In this document: positions 26,905 through 36,516 of the stretch, one piece after another
Position numbering within the stretch: the first letter of the stretch is position 1
How the letters are laid out: the number at the start of each line of letters is the position of its first letter
From: Sinorhizobium fredii USDA 205
GTDB taxonomy: Bacteria > Pseudomonadota > Alphaproteobacteria > Rhizobiales > Rhizobiaceae
Reading direction: 5' to 3'
Assembly: GCF_001461695.1 (NCBI RefSeq)
Contig: NZ_AUTC01000199.1
Span: 124,001-188,000, forward strand
Length of the DNA stretch: 64,000 nt
Position numbers and translations under genes: made by a program
Notes under the pieces: generated by a model
The model's input: the letters and a program-made list of their open reading frames with translations, nothing else
Database searches by the model: none
Told to the model about the DNA's origin: nothing

Positions 26905-28269
26905 ATGGTGTCGATTGTCCGCAAAGCAGCCTTGTGGGCGGCTGTCTCGACCAGTGTGTTGCTTGCGCCGCACACCGTGCTCGCTGAGACGATCTCCGGG
27001 GCAATGGCCAAGGCCTATGGGAACAATCCGGATCTCAATGCCGCGCGCGCCGGCCTGCGTGCCACCGACGAAGGCGTTCCGATAGCCAAGTCCGGTTACC
27101 GCCCGCAGATCTCTGCCGCGGCGACCGGTACGCTGACACGAGTCGATCAGGAGAGAACGGGGACCCGCGATCTCCATGACGGGCAGGTCGGCATCTCGAT
27201 CACCCAGACGATTTTCGACGGATTTCAAACCCTGAACAACGTCAGGGCAGCGCAATCGGACGTGTTCTCTGGCCGGGAGACGCTGAAGGCCAACGAGATC
27301 CAGATTCTTCTGGCGGCCGCCCAGTCCTATGCGAATATCGCCCGCGATCAGCAGATCGTCGCCATTCGCCGCCAGAACCTGGCCTTCCTCAGGGAGCAGT
27401 TGAATGCCGCCCAGGCTCGCCTCGATGTGGGCGAGGGGACCCGGACGGACGTGAGCCAGGCTAATGCGGAACTCGCCAACGCGCAATCGCTGCTCGTCAC
27501 CGCAATTGCACAGTTGAAGCAGAGCGAAGCAGTCTATGTGCAGATCGTCGGCGACGCCCCGACGGGCATCCGGCAGCCGCGGCCGGCAACGAAGGCCATG
27601 CCGAGGTCTCTCGATCAGGCGGTTGCCACGGGCCTGCGGGAGAACCCGCAGATTCTCGCGGCGCAATACAACGTCGATTCGGCAGGCTTCCAGGTGAAAT
27701 CGGCCGAGGGCACGATGCTGCCCGGTGTCGTCCTGCAGGGATCGGTGACGCGCAACACCGGCAATTCCAGCCTTGACGACACCACGGCGAGCGTTACCGC
27801 CCGCCTCGAAGTGCCGATCTATCAGGGTGGCGCTGAATACGGTCAGATTCGCCAGGCGAAGGAAGTCTTGGGTCAGCAGCGCATTCTTGTCGATTCGGCG
27901 CGCGCCTCGGTGCAGCAGACGGTCGTTTCCGCCCATGCGCAGCTAGAATCCGCGCTCGCCCGGATCACCGCAAGCAGGTCGCAGATTTCGGCCGCGAACC
28001 TCGCTTTGGAAGGCGTCATCGAGGAACGCAAGGTTGGCCAGCGCACCACCCTCGACGTCCTCGACTCGCAACAGGATGTTCTGGATGCCCAGGAAGCGCT
28101 TGCCGCGGCTCAGCGCGACGCTGTGGTGGCGAGCTACGCTCTGCTCGCGGCTATGGGCAGGCTGACCGTCAGGGACCAGGGACTGCAGGTGGCCGAGTAT
28201 CGCCCCGAGCAGCACTACGAAGCCGTCAAGGACAAGTGGTTCGGCCTGCGTACCGTCGACGGTCGCTGA
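26905..28269 (+). CDS. tolC: TolC family outer membrane channel protein
   Basis: Trimeric outer-membrane and periplasmic tunnel used by type I secretion systems and multidrug efflux pumps. The 454-residue protein has a signal peptide (to VLA near residue 27) and two tandem OEP repeats, the first around AMAKAYGNNPDLNAARAGLRATDE and the second around AVATGLRENPQILAAQYNVDSAG. Coiled-coil helices end each half, as in ERKVGQRTTLDVLDSQQDVLDAQE. A GGAGGGAAG ribosome-binding site fixes the ATG. In Sinorhizobium a TolC of this type serves secretion, efflux and symbiosis; no inner-membrane partner is encoded here. Confidence 0.93.
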   Translation: MVSIVRKAALWAAVSTSVLLAPHTVLAETISGAMAKAYGNNPDLNAARAGLRATDEGVPIAKSGYRPQISAAATGTLTRVDQERTGTRDLHDGQVGISITQTIFDGFQTLNNVRAAQSDVFSGRETLKANEIQILLAAAQSYANIARDQQIVAIRRQNLAFLREQLNAAQARLDVGEGTRTDVSQANAELANAQSLLVTAIAQLKQSEAVYVQIVGDAPTGIRQPRPATKAMPRSLDQAVATGLRENPQILAAQYNVDSAGFQVKSAEGTMLPGVVLQGSVTRNTGNSSLDDTTASVTARLEVPIYQGGAEYGQIRQAKEVLGQQRILVDSARASVQQTVVSAHAQLESALARITASRSQISAANLALEGVIEERKVGQRTTLDVLDSQQDVLDAQEALAAAQRDAVVASYALLAAMGRLTVRDQGLQVAEYRPEQHYEAVKDKWFGLRTVDGR

Positions 28270-28336
28270 GGTTATCAAGCTTCGCTTTTCTTGAACTGAA
28301 TTCGGTTCAGGAAATCAGATCATATTGCAAGGAAGT

Positions 28337-28378
28337 ATCGCGCGCCCGTGGTTTGCCATGGGCGCGCGATTTGCTTTG
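28337..28378 (+). terminator. Terminator between tolC and popZ
   Basis: ATCGCGCGCCC (28337-28347) pairs perfectly with GGGCGCGCGAT (28360-28370), with a further TGG/CCA pairing inside. A weak T-rich tail (TTGCTTT) follows. It should end the tolC transcript. Confidence 0.7.
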
Positions 28379-28535
28379 GTTGCTGCGGAACCTGCTGCAA
28401 AAAAACAAATCTGTGCAAGAATTTCCTCAACTGATTCGCGACATTTGTTTCGTTCGCGGACTCACATAAGGTCTTTCGAAATCGGCACGCGGACCGCTTC
28501 CGACACGCGCTTGTCCGCAGCAAACGAGGATTGAA

Positions 28536-29336
28536 ATGGCACAGCTCAATGTCGCACGAGAACCTTCGATGGATGAGATCCTGGCATCCATTCGCAAGAT
28601 CATCGAGAACAACGAGCCTGGTCTTGCCGGCGCAGCGCAAACCTTCGAGGACGGTACGGATGATGCGATCGAATTGACGATCGACTCCGAAATCGATGCA
28701 GCGATATTCGATTCATCCGACACTCGTTCCCACATGTCGTCATCGGGCGCGGAGTCGACCAGTAGCGGCGCGGAAGTGCCGGCATCCTCTTCGCCGCCGC
28801 TTTCCCTCGCCGACGTGGCGGCACGGGTTCGCGCGGCCTCCGAGCGGCATGCATCGCACTACGCCGCCAAGGAGCCTGCTGATCCCGAGCCTGCCAGTCC
28901 CGAGTCGGCCGGTCCGGTGGGGGACAGCCCGGTGATCACACAGCGAATGGCGGCAGTTTCATTTCCGAAAGCCCCCTCGGCCGCAGCCGAATCGACGCCC
29001 GAGGCCGTGTCGTCGCGCAACTTTGCTGAAGTGCCCGCGTCGGCGGCCGCCGCGCCAACGGCGCCGGCTCACCTGCCGGCTGCGGAAGTGGCGGAGAAGG
29101 GCGACAAGACCAGCGGCGGGGCGATCGTTTCACCCGCCGTCGGCCGTCAGGTGGCGCGGGCTTTTGATGATCTGGCGCACGCCGTGGACTACGGGCCGCG
29201 GCGCTCTTTCGACGAGATTGCCGAGGCCATGCTTCGCCCGATGCTGCAGGAATGGCTCGACGACAACTTGCCGACGCTGGTCGAAAGACTGGTGCGTGAG
29301 GAAATCGAGCGGGTGGCACGCGGTCCCCGTCGCTGA
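28536..29336 (+). CDS. popZ: PopZ family polar organizing protein (DUF2497)
   Basis: PopZ self-assembles into a polar hub that anchors chromosome origins and cell-cycle regulators in alphaproteobacteria; in Agrobacterium it marks the growth pole. The 266-residue protein has the conserved N-terminal helix EPSMDEILASIRKIIENN (residues 9-26), a long acidic, Pro/Ala/Ser-rich disordered middle, and the C-terminal oligomerization part with RSFDEIAEAMLRPMLQEWLDDNLPTLVERLVREEIERVA. This three-part layout is diagnostic. It lies between tolC and valS, with its own upstream region after the tolC terminator. Confidence 0.9.
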   Translation: MAQLNVAREPSMDEILASIRKIIENNEPGLAGAAQTFEDGTDDAIELTIDSEIDAAIFDSSDTRSHMSSSGAESTSSGAEVPASSSPPLSLADVAARVRAASERHASHYAAKEPADPEPASPESAGPVGDSPVITQRMAAVSFPKAPSAAAESTPEAVSSRNFAEVPASAAAAPTAPAHLPAAEVAEKGDKTSGGAIVSPAVGRQVARAFDDLAHAVDYGPRRSFDEIAEAMLRPMLQEWLDDNLPTLVERLVREEIERVARGPRR

Positions 29337-29494
29337 TCCATTGCCGGGAGGCCGGTTCGAAGCGCTCGAAAAAGCGACTGAGCGCCGGTTCTCAGGCTCC
29401 GGTGCATGGAGCCGTTACGCAAGGCGGCCGCTACCAGACACCTTTGAGTTGACACGTCGGCGCTGCAATCGTCGCGGCTTTTTCCGTGTTTGTG

Positions 29495-29524
29495 TTGACT
29501 TGGCCGGGCCGTTCCGGTTTACAA
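29495..29524 (+). promoter_or_regulatory. Candidate valS promoter
   Basis: TTGACT (29495-29500) lies 17-18 bases from TTTACA/TTACAA (29518-29524), a fair sigma-70-type match about 35 bases ahead of the valS ATG. Prediction from consensus only. Confidence 0.45.
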
Positions 29525-29558
29525 AACGCTGACATCAATCTCGAAAATTGGTCAAAGA

Positions 29559-32402
29559 ATGCTCGATAAGACCTACGATTCCGCATCCGTCGATCCGCGT
29601 ATTGCCAAGAAGTGGGACGATGAAAACGCGTTTCGTGCCGGCGCCGGCGTAGAGCCGGGCGCCGAAACCTTCTGCGTCGTGATTCCGCCACCGAATGTTA
29701 CCGGCTCCCTGCATATGGGCCACGCCCTCAACAACACGCTGCAGGATGTCATGGTGCGCTTCGAGCGCATGCGCGGCAAGGACGTGCTCTGGCAGCCGGG
29801 CATGGACCATGCCGGCATTGCCACGCAGATGGTCGTCGAGCGGCAGCTGGCGCAACGCAAGTTGCCGGGGCGCCACGAGATGGGGCGCGAGGCCTTCATC
29901 GATAAGGTCTGGGAATGGAAGGCCGAATCCGGCGGCCTGATCTTCAACCAGTTGAAGCGCCTCGGCGCCTCCTGCGACTGGTCGCGCGAGCGCTTCACGA
30001 TGGACGAAGGGCTGTCCGAAGCGGTCGTCGAGGTCTTCGTCAGCCTCTACAAGGAAGGCCTGATCTATCGCGACACGCGTCTCGTCAACTGGGATCCGAA
30101 GCTGCAGACGGCGATTTCTGACATCGAGGTCGAGCAGGTCGAGGTCAACGGTCATCTCTGGCACCTGCGCTATCCGCTCGAAGAAGGCGTCACCTATCAG
30201 CACCCGGTCGGTTTCGACGACGACGGCAATGCCACCGAGTGGGAAACCCGCGACTATCTGGTCGTTGCCACGACGCGTCCGGAAACGATGCTCGGCGACA
30301 CAGGTGTCGCCGTGCATCCCGATGACGCGCGATACAAGGCGATCGTCGGCCAGCACGTCATCCTACCGATCGTCGGACGGCGCATACCGATCGTTGCCGA
30401 TGAATATCCTGACCCGACGACCGGCACCGGCGCCGTGAAGATGACGCCCGCCCACGACTTCAACGACTTCGAGGCCGGCAAGCGCAGAGGGCTTCGCCAG
30501 GTCAACGTGTTGACGCCGGACGGACGGATCACCATCAAGAACAACGAGGATTTCCTCGAGGGCCTGGATCACCCGGCTGCGCTCCACGGCGCCTGGGATC
30601 AGCTCGATGGCAAGGACAGGTTCGAGGCGCGCCGGCTGATCGTCGAGATCCTCGAGGCGGCAGGTCTCGTCGACCACGTAGAGCCGCACCGGCATACGGT
30701 GCCGCACGGTGATCGCGGCGGCGTGCCGATCGAGCCGCGTCTGACCGAGCAATGGTATGTCGACGCCAGGACGCTGGCCAAGCCGGCGATAGCCTCGGTC
30801 AGGGAAGGACGGACGGCCTTCGTCCCCAGGAATTGGGAAAAGACCTACTTCGAGTGGATGGAGAACATCCAGCCCTGGTGCATTTCGCGTCAGCTCTGGT
30901 GGGGCCACCAGATCCCGGCCTGGTACGGTCCGGACGGCCAGGTTTTCGTCGAGAAGACCGAGGAAGAGGCGCTGCACGCGGCAATTCAGCATTACATCGC
31001 GCATGAAGGACCGATGAAGGCCTATGTCGAGGACCTGCTCGAGAACTTCAAGCCGGGTGAAATCCTGACGCGCGACGAGGATGTGCTCGACACCTGGTTC
31101 TCGTCCGCCCTCTGGCCGTTCTCGACGCTCGGCTGGCCGAAGGAGACGCCGGAGCTCGAAAAATACTACCAGACCGATGTCCTGGTCACCGGCTTCGACA
31201 TCATCTTCTTCTGGGTCGCCCGAATGATGATGATGGGCCTGCATTTCATGAAGGATGCCGACGGCACGCCCGTCGAGCCGTTCCACACTGTCTACGTTCA
31301 CGCGCTCGTTCGCGACAAGAACGGGCAGAAGATGTCGAAGTCGAAGGGCAACGTCATCGATCCGCTCGAATTGATCGATGAATACGGTGCCGACGCGCTG
31401 CGCTTCACGCTGGCGATCATGGCCGCCCAGGGGCGCGACGTGAAGCTCGATCCGGCCCGCATTGCCGGCTATCGCAACTTCGGCACCAAGCTCTGGAACG
31501 CCACGCGGTTTGCCGAGATGAACGGCGCCACGAGCAGCGACGGCTTCATTCCGGAAGCCGCCTCGCTGACGGTCAACCGCTGGATCCTCACCGAACTGTC
31601 GCGCACGATCCCCGACGTCACCGAAGCGGTCGAGGGATATCGCTTCAACGATGCGGCCGGAAGTCTCTACCGCTTCATATGGAACCAGTTCTGCGACTGG
31701 TATCTCGAACTGCTGAAGCCGGTCTTCGGCGGCGAGGACGAGGCGGCCAAGCGCGAATCGCAGGCCTGCGTCGCCTATGTGCTGGACGAAACCTACAAGC
31801 TCTTGCATCCGTTCATGCCGTTCATGACCGAAGAGCTCTGGGAAAAGACCGCCGGACCGGGGCGCAACCGCGCCACGCTCCTTTGCCACGCCGAATGGCC
31901 GGCTGCCTTCTATGCGGACGACCTGGCGGCCGACGAAATCAACTGGCTGATCGACCTCGTGTCCGGGATCCGCTCGGTCCGGGCGGAAATGAACGTTCCG
32001 CCGGCGGCCATGGCGCCCTTGGTCATCGTCGGTGCCAAGGGTCTGACGAGCGAGCGGCTCGATCGCCATGGCCCCGCGATCAAGCGGCTGGCGAGGGTGG
32101 AGAGCATCGAGCACGCCGCAGCGGCGCCGCGCGGCAGCGCGCAGATCGTCATCGGCGAGGCGACTGCCTGCCTTCCGCTCGGCAGCCTCATCGATTTGGC
32201 CGCCGAAAAGGCCCGCCTTGAGAAAGCAATCGCCAAGGTCGACGTCGAGCGCGAGCGAATTCTCGGCAAACTCGCCAATGAGAAATTCGTCGCCAACGCA
32301 AAGCCTGAACTCGTCGAGGCGGAACGGGAGCGGCTGGCCGAACTCAACCTGCAGAAGGACTCGCTCGGCGTCGCTCTAAGCCGCGTTTCGGAAGCAGGCT
32401 AG
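29559..32402 (+). CDS. valS: Valine--tRNA ligase
   Basis: Class I aminoacyl-tRNA synthetase that charges tRNA-Val and edits misactivated threonine. The 947-residue protein has the HIGH-type motif HMGH in VTGSLHMGHALNNT (about residue 54), the editing domain with TTRPETMLGDTGVAVHPDD, and KMSKSKGNVIDP near residue 593. The C-terminal end (from LEKAIAKVDVERERIL) is the coiled-coil tRNA arm typical of ValRS. It is a single-gene unit closed by a strong terminator. Confidence 0.98.
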   Translation: MLDKTYDSASVDPRIAKKWDDENAFRAGAGVEPGAETFCVVIPPPNVTGSLHMGHALNNTLQDVMVRFERMRGKDVLWQPGMDHAGIATQMVVERQLAQRKLPGRHEMGREAFIDKVWEWKAESGGLIFNQLKRLGASCDWSRERFTMDEGLSEAVVEVFVSLYKEGLIYRDTRLVNWDPKLQTAISDIEVEQVEVNGHLWHLRYPLEEGVTYQHPVGFDDDGNATEWETRDYLVVATTRPETMLGDTGVAVHPDDARYKAIVGQHVILPIVGRRIPIVADEYPDPTTGTGAVKMTPAHDFNDFEAGKRRGLRQVNVLTPDGRITIKNNEDFLEGLDHPAALHGAWDQLDGKDRFEARRLIVEILEAAGLVDHVEPHRHTVPHGDRGGVPIEPRLTEQWYVDARTLAKPAIASVREGRTAFVPRNWEKTYFEWMENIQPWCISRQLWWGHQIPAWYGPDGQVFVEKTEEEALHAAIQHYIAHEGPMKAYVEDLLENFKPGEILTRDEDVLDTWFSSALWPFSTLGWPKETPELEKYYQTDVLVTGFDIIFFWVARMMMMGLHFMKDADGTPVEPFHTVYVHALVRDKNGQKMSKSKGNVIDPLELIDEYGADALRFTLAIMAAQGRDVKLDPARIAGYRNFGTKLWNATRFAEMNGATSSDGFIPEAASLTVNRWILTELSRTIPDVTEAVEGYRFNDAAGSLYRFIWNQFCDWYLELLKPVFGGEDEAAKRESQACVAYVLDETYKLLHPFMPFMTEELWEKTAGPGRNRATLLCHAEWPAAFYADDLAADEINWLIDLVSGIRSVRAEMNVPPAAMAPLVIVGAKGLTSERLDRHGPAIKRLARVESIEHAAAAPRGSAQIVIGEATACLPLGSLIDLAAEKARLEKAIAKVDVERERILGKLANEKFVANAKPELVEAERERLAELNLQKDSLGVALSRVSEAG

Positions 32403-32427
32403 ATCGCTTGATGCCTGAATGCTTATG

Positions 32428-32461
32428 AAAATCCGCGGCAGAAGTGCCGCGGATTTTTATT
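32428..32461 (+). terminator. Terminator after valS
   Basis: A perfect 13-bp stem (AAAATCCGCGGCA at 32428-32440 with 32445-32457) encloses the tetraloop GAAG, then a T-rich tail. Very strong intrinsic terminator. Confidence 0.92.
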
Positions 32462-32845
32462 GTCGCAATGCAACTTCGAATCGCCCCGCCGTCGGGCGAT
32501 CAGCCGTCGAATTGCACGCATGGGTTTTGACGGGGTCTTTTCCAAGGGGCATCGGGCGGACCGTTTTGCAAAAAGCAATGTTGTTGTCGGTACGTCACAC
32601 ATTGCTCTTTTGTTGGAAAATTTTTCTTATTTTTGCGATCTGATACTGGCGGCTGAGAAATTTATTTTTCACCATTCGGAATATGGCCGAATCGTGAAAT
32701 TCTTACGTAAATTTGGTGACCGAATTGGTCGGGTTTAGGCTCGGTCTTGCGAATTGCCAATCCAGGGATCGTGTCGAATATTCGGGTCCAAGTGCGGCGG
32801 CGCGAGGTGAACGCCGCATTCATGAAATGCGAGGGGAGGAGCTGA
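32462..32845 (+). other. AT-rich non-coding stretch ahead of fadL
   Basis: No supported gene in these 384 bases. The stretch from about 32570 to 32710 is clearly richer in A and T than the rest of the window. It contains GACC-N5-GGTC (around 32718-32730), a weak dyad of the sort bound by small repressors, and GGGGAGGAG before the fadL start. It probably holds the fadL promoter and operator, but no site can be named with confidence. Confidence 0.4.
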
Positions 32846-34105
32846 ATGGCTCAAAATAGACTGAAGAAGAGCATTCTCGCCGCGGTTGCTGGAGTGCTTG
32901 TCGCGTCGGCTGCGCAGGCTGGGGGGCTGGAGCGCAGCGGTTACAATATCGATCTCTTGTTCGATCCATCGGATTACGCGGCGGAAGCGACGGCGACCTA
33001 TGTCAATCCGCAGCGTGAATTGAAGAACGTTGTCGACACGGACACGACAACTGGGTTTCCCCCGCCCGGGACCGGCTTTGGCGGCGGTGACCTTAACTCT
33101 CGTCCGAATACCGCTGATGACACGGAGGGCTATTGGGCGCCCCGCATCGGTGTAAAGGCTGGCTTGGGTGACAGTATTGACTGTATGGCGGACTACTCGC
33201 AGCCTTGGGGCGCCCACACCAATCCCGGCCAGAACTGGGCGGGTGCGAACAACAACATCGAAACGAAGGTCGAAAGCGACAACTACGCGGCGACATGCTC
33301 CTACAAATGGGATATGGGGCCTGGTTTTGTTCGCGTCATCGGGGGAGCCTTCTACCAGGAGGTTGGCGGTTTCAAAGAGCGGCTCGTGCAGGATTTCACC
33401 GGTACCGGTGTACCACTCTCGGGCGTTGGCAGGCTTGACCTCGAGGGCGACGGCTGGGGCTGGCGGGGCGGTGTGGCCTACGAGATCCCGGAATACGCAA
33501 TGCGAGCCAGCCTCGTGTACAATAGCGCCGTCGATCTCGATAACTTGGCGGGCACGATTGACCTTCGGAACGTCCGGGGTCCGGCTCCCGTGAACTTCTA
33601 CGATGTGTCCGGGTCGGCCTCGATGCCGGATTCGCTTGAGTTGAAGGTGCAATCGGGCATTGCACCCGGTTGGCTGGCATTCGGCTCGGTGAAGTGGACC
33701 GATTGGAGCCAACTGCAGGTACTGGAATTCTGCCCTGCTGGCGGTGGCACCCTTGCGCAGCCTTGCACCACACTAGATCTCCTCTACCGCGACGGATGGA
33801 CCGTTACCGGCGGCATCGGCCACAAGTTCAACGATCAGTGGAGCGGAGCCGTCAGTCTGACCTGGGACCGCGGCACGAGCCATGGCTATGGAACGCAGAC
33901 CGATACCTGGACGGTCGGTACGGGCGTTTCTTACACGCCCACACAAAACCTTGAATTCCGAGTTGCCGGCGTCGTCGGGATCATGACAAGCGGCAGTTCG
34001 GGTCCGGTCACTTTCGAAGGCGACGTGATTGGCGACGACGTTTCCTATGACTTCGACAATGATTTCGTCGGGGCGATCTCGACATCGCTAAAAGTCAGGT
34101 TCTGA
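32846..34105 (+). CDS. fadL: FadL/OmpP1 family outer membrane transporter
   Basis: Outer-membrane beta-barrel that lets long-chain fatty acids and other hydrophobic compounds enter. The 419-residue protein has a signal peptide ending in AQA near residue 24, then GGLERSGYNIDLLFDPSDYAAEATATYVNP, the N-terminal hatch sequence of alphaproteobacterial FadL, and barrel strands ending in the terminal Phe of TSLKVRF. Four cysteines (CMADY, ATCSY, FCPAGG, QPCTT) are unusual for an outer-membrane barrel and might form disulfides. It is a monocistronic unit with AT-rich control DNA upstream and a good terminator downstream. The exact ligand is not known. Confidence 0.88.
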   Translation: MAQNRLKKSILAAVAGVLVASAAQAGGLERSGYNIDLLFDPSDYAAEATATYVNPQRELKNVVDTDTTTGFPPPGTGFGGGDLNSRPNTADDTEGYWAPRIGVKAGLGDSIDCMADYSQPWGAHTNPGQNWAGANNNIETKVESDNYAATCSYKWDMGPGFVRVIGGAFYQEVGGFKERLVQDFTGTGVPLSGVGRLDLEGDGWGWRGGVAYEIPEYAMRASLVYNSAVDLDNLAGTIDLRNVRGPAPVNFYDVSGSASMPDSLELKVQSGIAPGWLAFGSVKWTDWSQLQVLEFCPAGGGTLAQPCTTLDLLYRDGWTVTGGIGHKFNDQWSGAVSLTWDRGTSHGYGTQTDTWTVGTGVSYTPTQNLEFRVAGVVGIMTSGSSGPVTFEGDVIGDDVSYDFDNDFVGAISTSLKVRF

Positions 34106-34126
34106 TCTCCATTGATCAGCGTCTCC

Positions 34127-34153
34127 GGGCCCGGTTCTACCGGGCCTTTTTTT
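34127..34153 (+). terminator. Terminator after fadL
   Basis: GGCCCGGT (34128-34135) pairs perfectly with ACCGGGCC (34139-34146) around a 3-base loop and is followed by seven T residues. Confidence 0.92.
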
Positions 34154-34551
34154 GGCGCGGCGGGGCATCTCGGCTGTTGCTTATAAGCAATCGCGAATGT
34201 GACGATTCAGCAACACATTTATTACTATGCTTTGCTAGTATCCGGCCCGTGTCGCCTATGTCCATTTCCCGCCACAAAATGGGAGCAGCGATAATAGCGA
34301 CAAACGTGCGAGTGCAGTGTTTGCGTTTGAGGTGAACTGAGTTTGTGTACCGCCATGACATCCCCTAGCAACTGGCGCTTGGCGCGTGGTCGGGCCGACA
34401 TCGATCGCGAGAGGGCTGACGCGCGCGGTACCCGAATGGGCCGACTGGCGCTGCAAGAGAACGCTCGAACGACACAAGGCCACGGACTGGGCGATGTTGT
34501 GCGTGGTGGTTGGGTCGGCGTAGCCGGCCGGAACGGAAGAAACTGATTGTG
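34154..34551 (+). promoter_or_regulatory. Long upstream region of exoR, with a perfect palindrome
   Basis: These 398 bases carry no supported gene. At 34177-34190 lies TTGCTTATAAGCAA, a perfect 14-bp palindrome shortly after the fadL terminator, a good candidate operator. A short open frame (34343-34546) ends five bases before exoR but has no family features. In S. meliloti, exoR transcription is under feedback control by the ExoS/ChvI system that ExoR itself represses; whether the palindrome takes part is unknown. Confidence 0.45.
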
Positions 34552-35355
34552 ATGCGCGCGGGTGAACTAAAGTCGCTTAGGATGGCGGTACTGGGCATGT
34601 CACTGGCGGTTGGCGCCACCGCTGCCGCGCCGGCGTGGGCCTTTGACCCGTCCGCGGGCGTGACGAAGGAATCGGGTCCGTTCGCGCTCTTCAAGTTCGG
34701 CTTCTCCGCTTACAAGAGCGGCCGCAAGGACGAGGCGGTCGAGGCCTATCGCTACGCTGCCGAGAAGGGCCATACGGGTTCGCGCTGGGCGCTCGCCAAT
34801 ATGTACGCCTATGGCGACGGCGTCGCCGAGAACGACCTCGAAGCGTTCAAGATCTACAGCGAGATCGCCCAGCAGGGCGTCGAGCCCGGTTCCGAGGACA
34901 CCGGCTATTTCGTCAACGCGCTGATCGCGCTTGCCGGCTATTACCGGCGCGGTATTCCGGACAGCCCGGTGCAGGCGGATCTGCCACAGGCGCGACAGCT
35001 GTATTTTCAGGCGGCCTCGACTTTCGGCATCGCCGAGGCGCAGTTCCAGTTGGCGCGGATGCTGCTTTCCGGAGAGGGCGGCACCGTCAATGTCCAGCAG
35101 GCCAAGAAATGGCTGAACCGGGCGCGCAAGAACGGCCATGCCGGCGCCATGGGCGTCTTCGGAAACGTGATCTTCCAGGAAGGTCAGACGGTGCGCGGGC
35201 TCGCCTACATGACGGCGGCGCTCGACCAGTGTTCGCCGAAGGAGAGGCCTTGGCTCCAGTCCATGCAGGAGCAGGCCTTCTCGCTGGCGACCGAAGACGA
35301 CCGTCGCGTCGCAATCGCCATGGCGCAGAACATGCATCCGCAGGCCGACGAGTGA
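34552..35355 (+). CDS. exoR: Exopolysaccharide production negative regulator ExoR
   Basis: Periplasmic repressor that binds the sensor kinase ExoS and keeps ExoS/ChvI quiet; proteolysis of ExoR in acid or during invasion releases succinoglycan synthesis and shuts down motility. The 267-residue protein has a signal peptide (to AWA about residue 29), then FDPSAGVTKESGPFALFKFG and Sel1-like repeats (AYRYAAEKGHTGSRWALANMYAYGDGV, and AQFQLARMLLSGEGGTVNVQQAKKWL). It closely matches the S. meliloti ExoR sequence as I recall it. The ATG at 34552 is chosen for that reason, although the frame is open 14 codons further. It converges with xthA. Confidence 0.93.
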   Translation: MRAGELKSLRMAVLGMSLAVGATAAAPAWAFDPSAGVTKESGPFALFKFGFSAYKSGRKDEAVEAYRYAAEKGHTGSRWALANMYAYGDGVAENDLEAFKIYSEIAQQGVEPGSEDTGYFVNALIALAGYYRRGIPDSPVQADLPQARQLYFQAASTFGIAEAQFQLARMLLSGEGGTVNVQQAKKWLNRARKNGHAGAMGVFGNVIFQEGQTVRGLAYMTAALDQCSPKERPWLQSMQEQAFSLATEDDRRVAIAMAQNMHPQADE

Positions 35356-35422
35356 GCTCACCGAGTCGGCTTCTGTGAAATCTGTCAGGGAGTTTCGCCT
35401 TCCGCTTCTCAAGCCCTTCCGC

Positions 35423-36208
<786 letters not shown>

Positions 36209-36302
36209 CCGCATCCGCCTTTCATTTATGGTCTCGCGTTGGCGCCGAGTCGTTGTAGCGACTGCGATTTCTTTTGACAAATCCGCTGGCTGCAAGATCC
36301 GT

Positions 36303-36412
36303 GTGCTACAGCGCCGCGCATCCAATCGGACGCGCTAAGGTCGCTGTAGCACTTTGAAATGCTGCATGATTTTGTCCTTAAATCGATTCCGACCTAAGGA
36401 ATTACGCAGTAG
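36303..36412 (+). repeat. Rhizobial palindromic intergenic repeat (RIME-like), copy 1
   Basis: A 110-bp element between xthA and cls made of two hairpins. The first has an 11-bp perfect outer stem (36303-36313 with 36342-36352) and an inner GCG/CGC stem. The second pairs TCCTTA (36375-36380) with TAAGGA (36395-36400) plus an inner TCG/CGA. This is the layout I recall for the RIME-type mosaic elements of Rhizobium; the name is from memory. Its first half resembles the element at 45743-45853 on the other strand, including the shared 12-mer TAGCACTTTGAA at 36347-36358. Confidence 0.8.
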
Positions 36413-36481
36413 GAGCCGTGGCTGGCGACGGCCTGTTTCTTCGCGCGTTCGCACACGGAAATGCAGCCGTCGGTAGTGGAA

Positions 36482-36509
36482 TTGATTCCTCATTCGGTCC
36501 GTCTATAGT
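36482..36509 (+). promoter_or_regulatory. Candidate leaderless promoter of cls
   Basis: TTGATT (36482-36487) and TATAGT (36504-36509) are 16 bases apart. The -10 element ends 7 bases before the cls ATG at 36517, so transcription would begin at or within a base or two of the start codon. No Shine-Dalgarno sequence precedes that ATG, which fits leaderless translation. Confidence 0.45.
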
Positions 36510-36516
36510 CCCGCGC

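Noticed and set aside
30363..32114. 583-codon open frame on the minus strand
   Set aside because: Antisense shadow of valS.
34343..34546. 67-codon open frame ending 5 bases before exoR
   Set aside because: Arg/Gly-rich with no ribosome-binding site, and it looks like non-coding GC-rich DNA. Kept only as a remark under the exoR upstream region.
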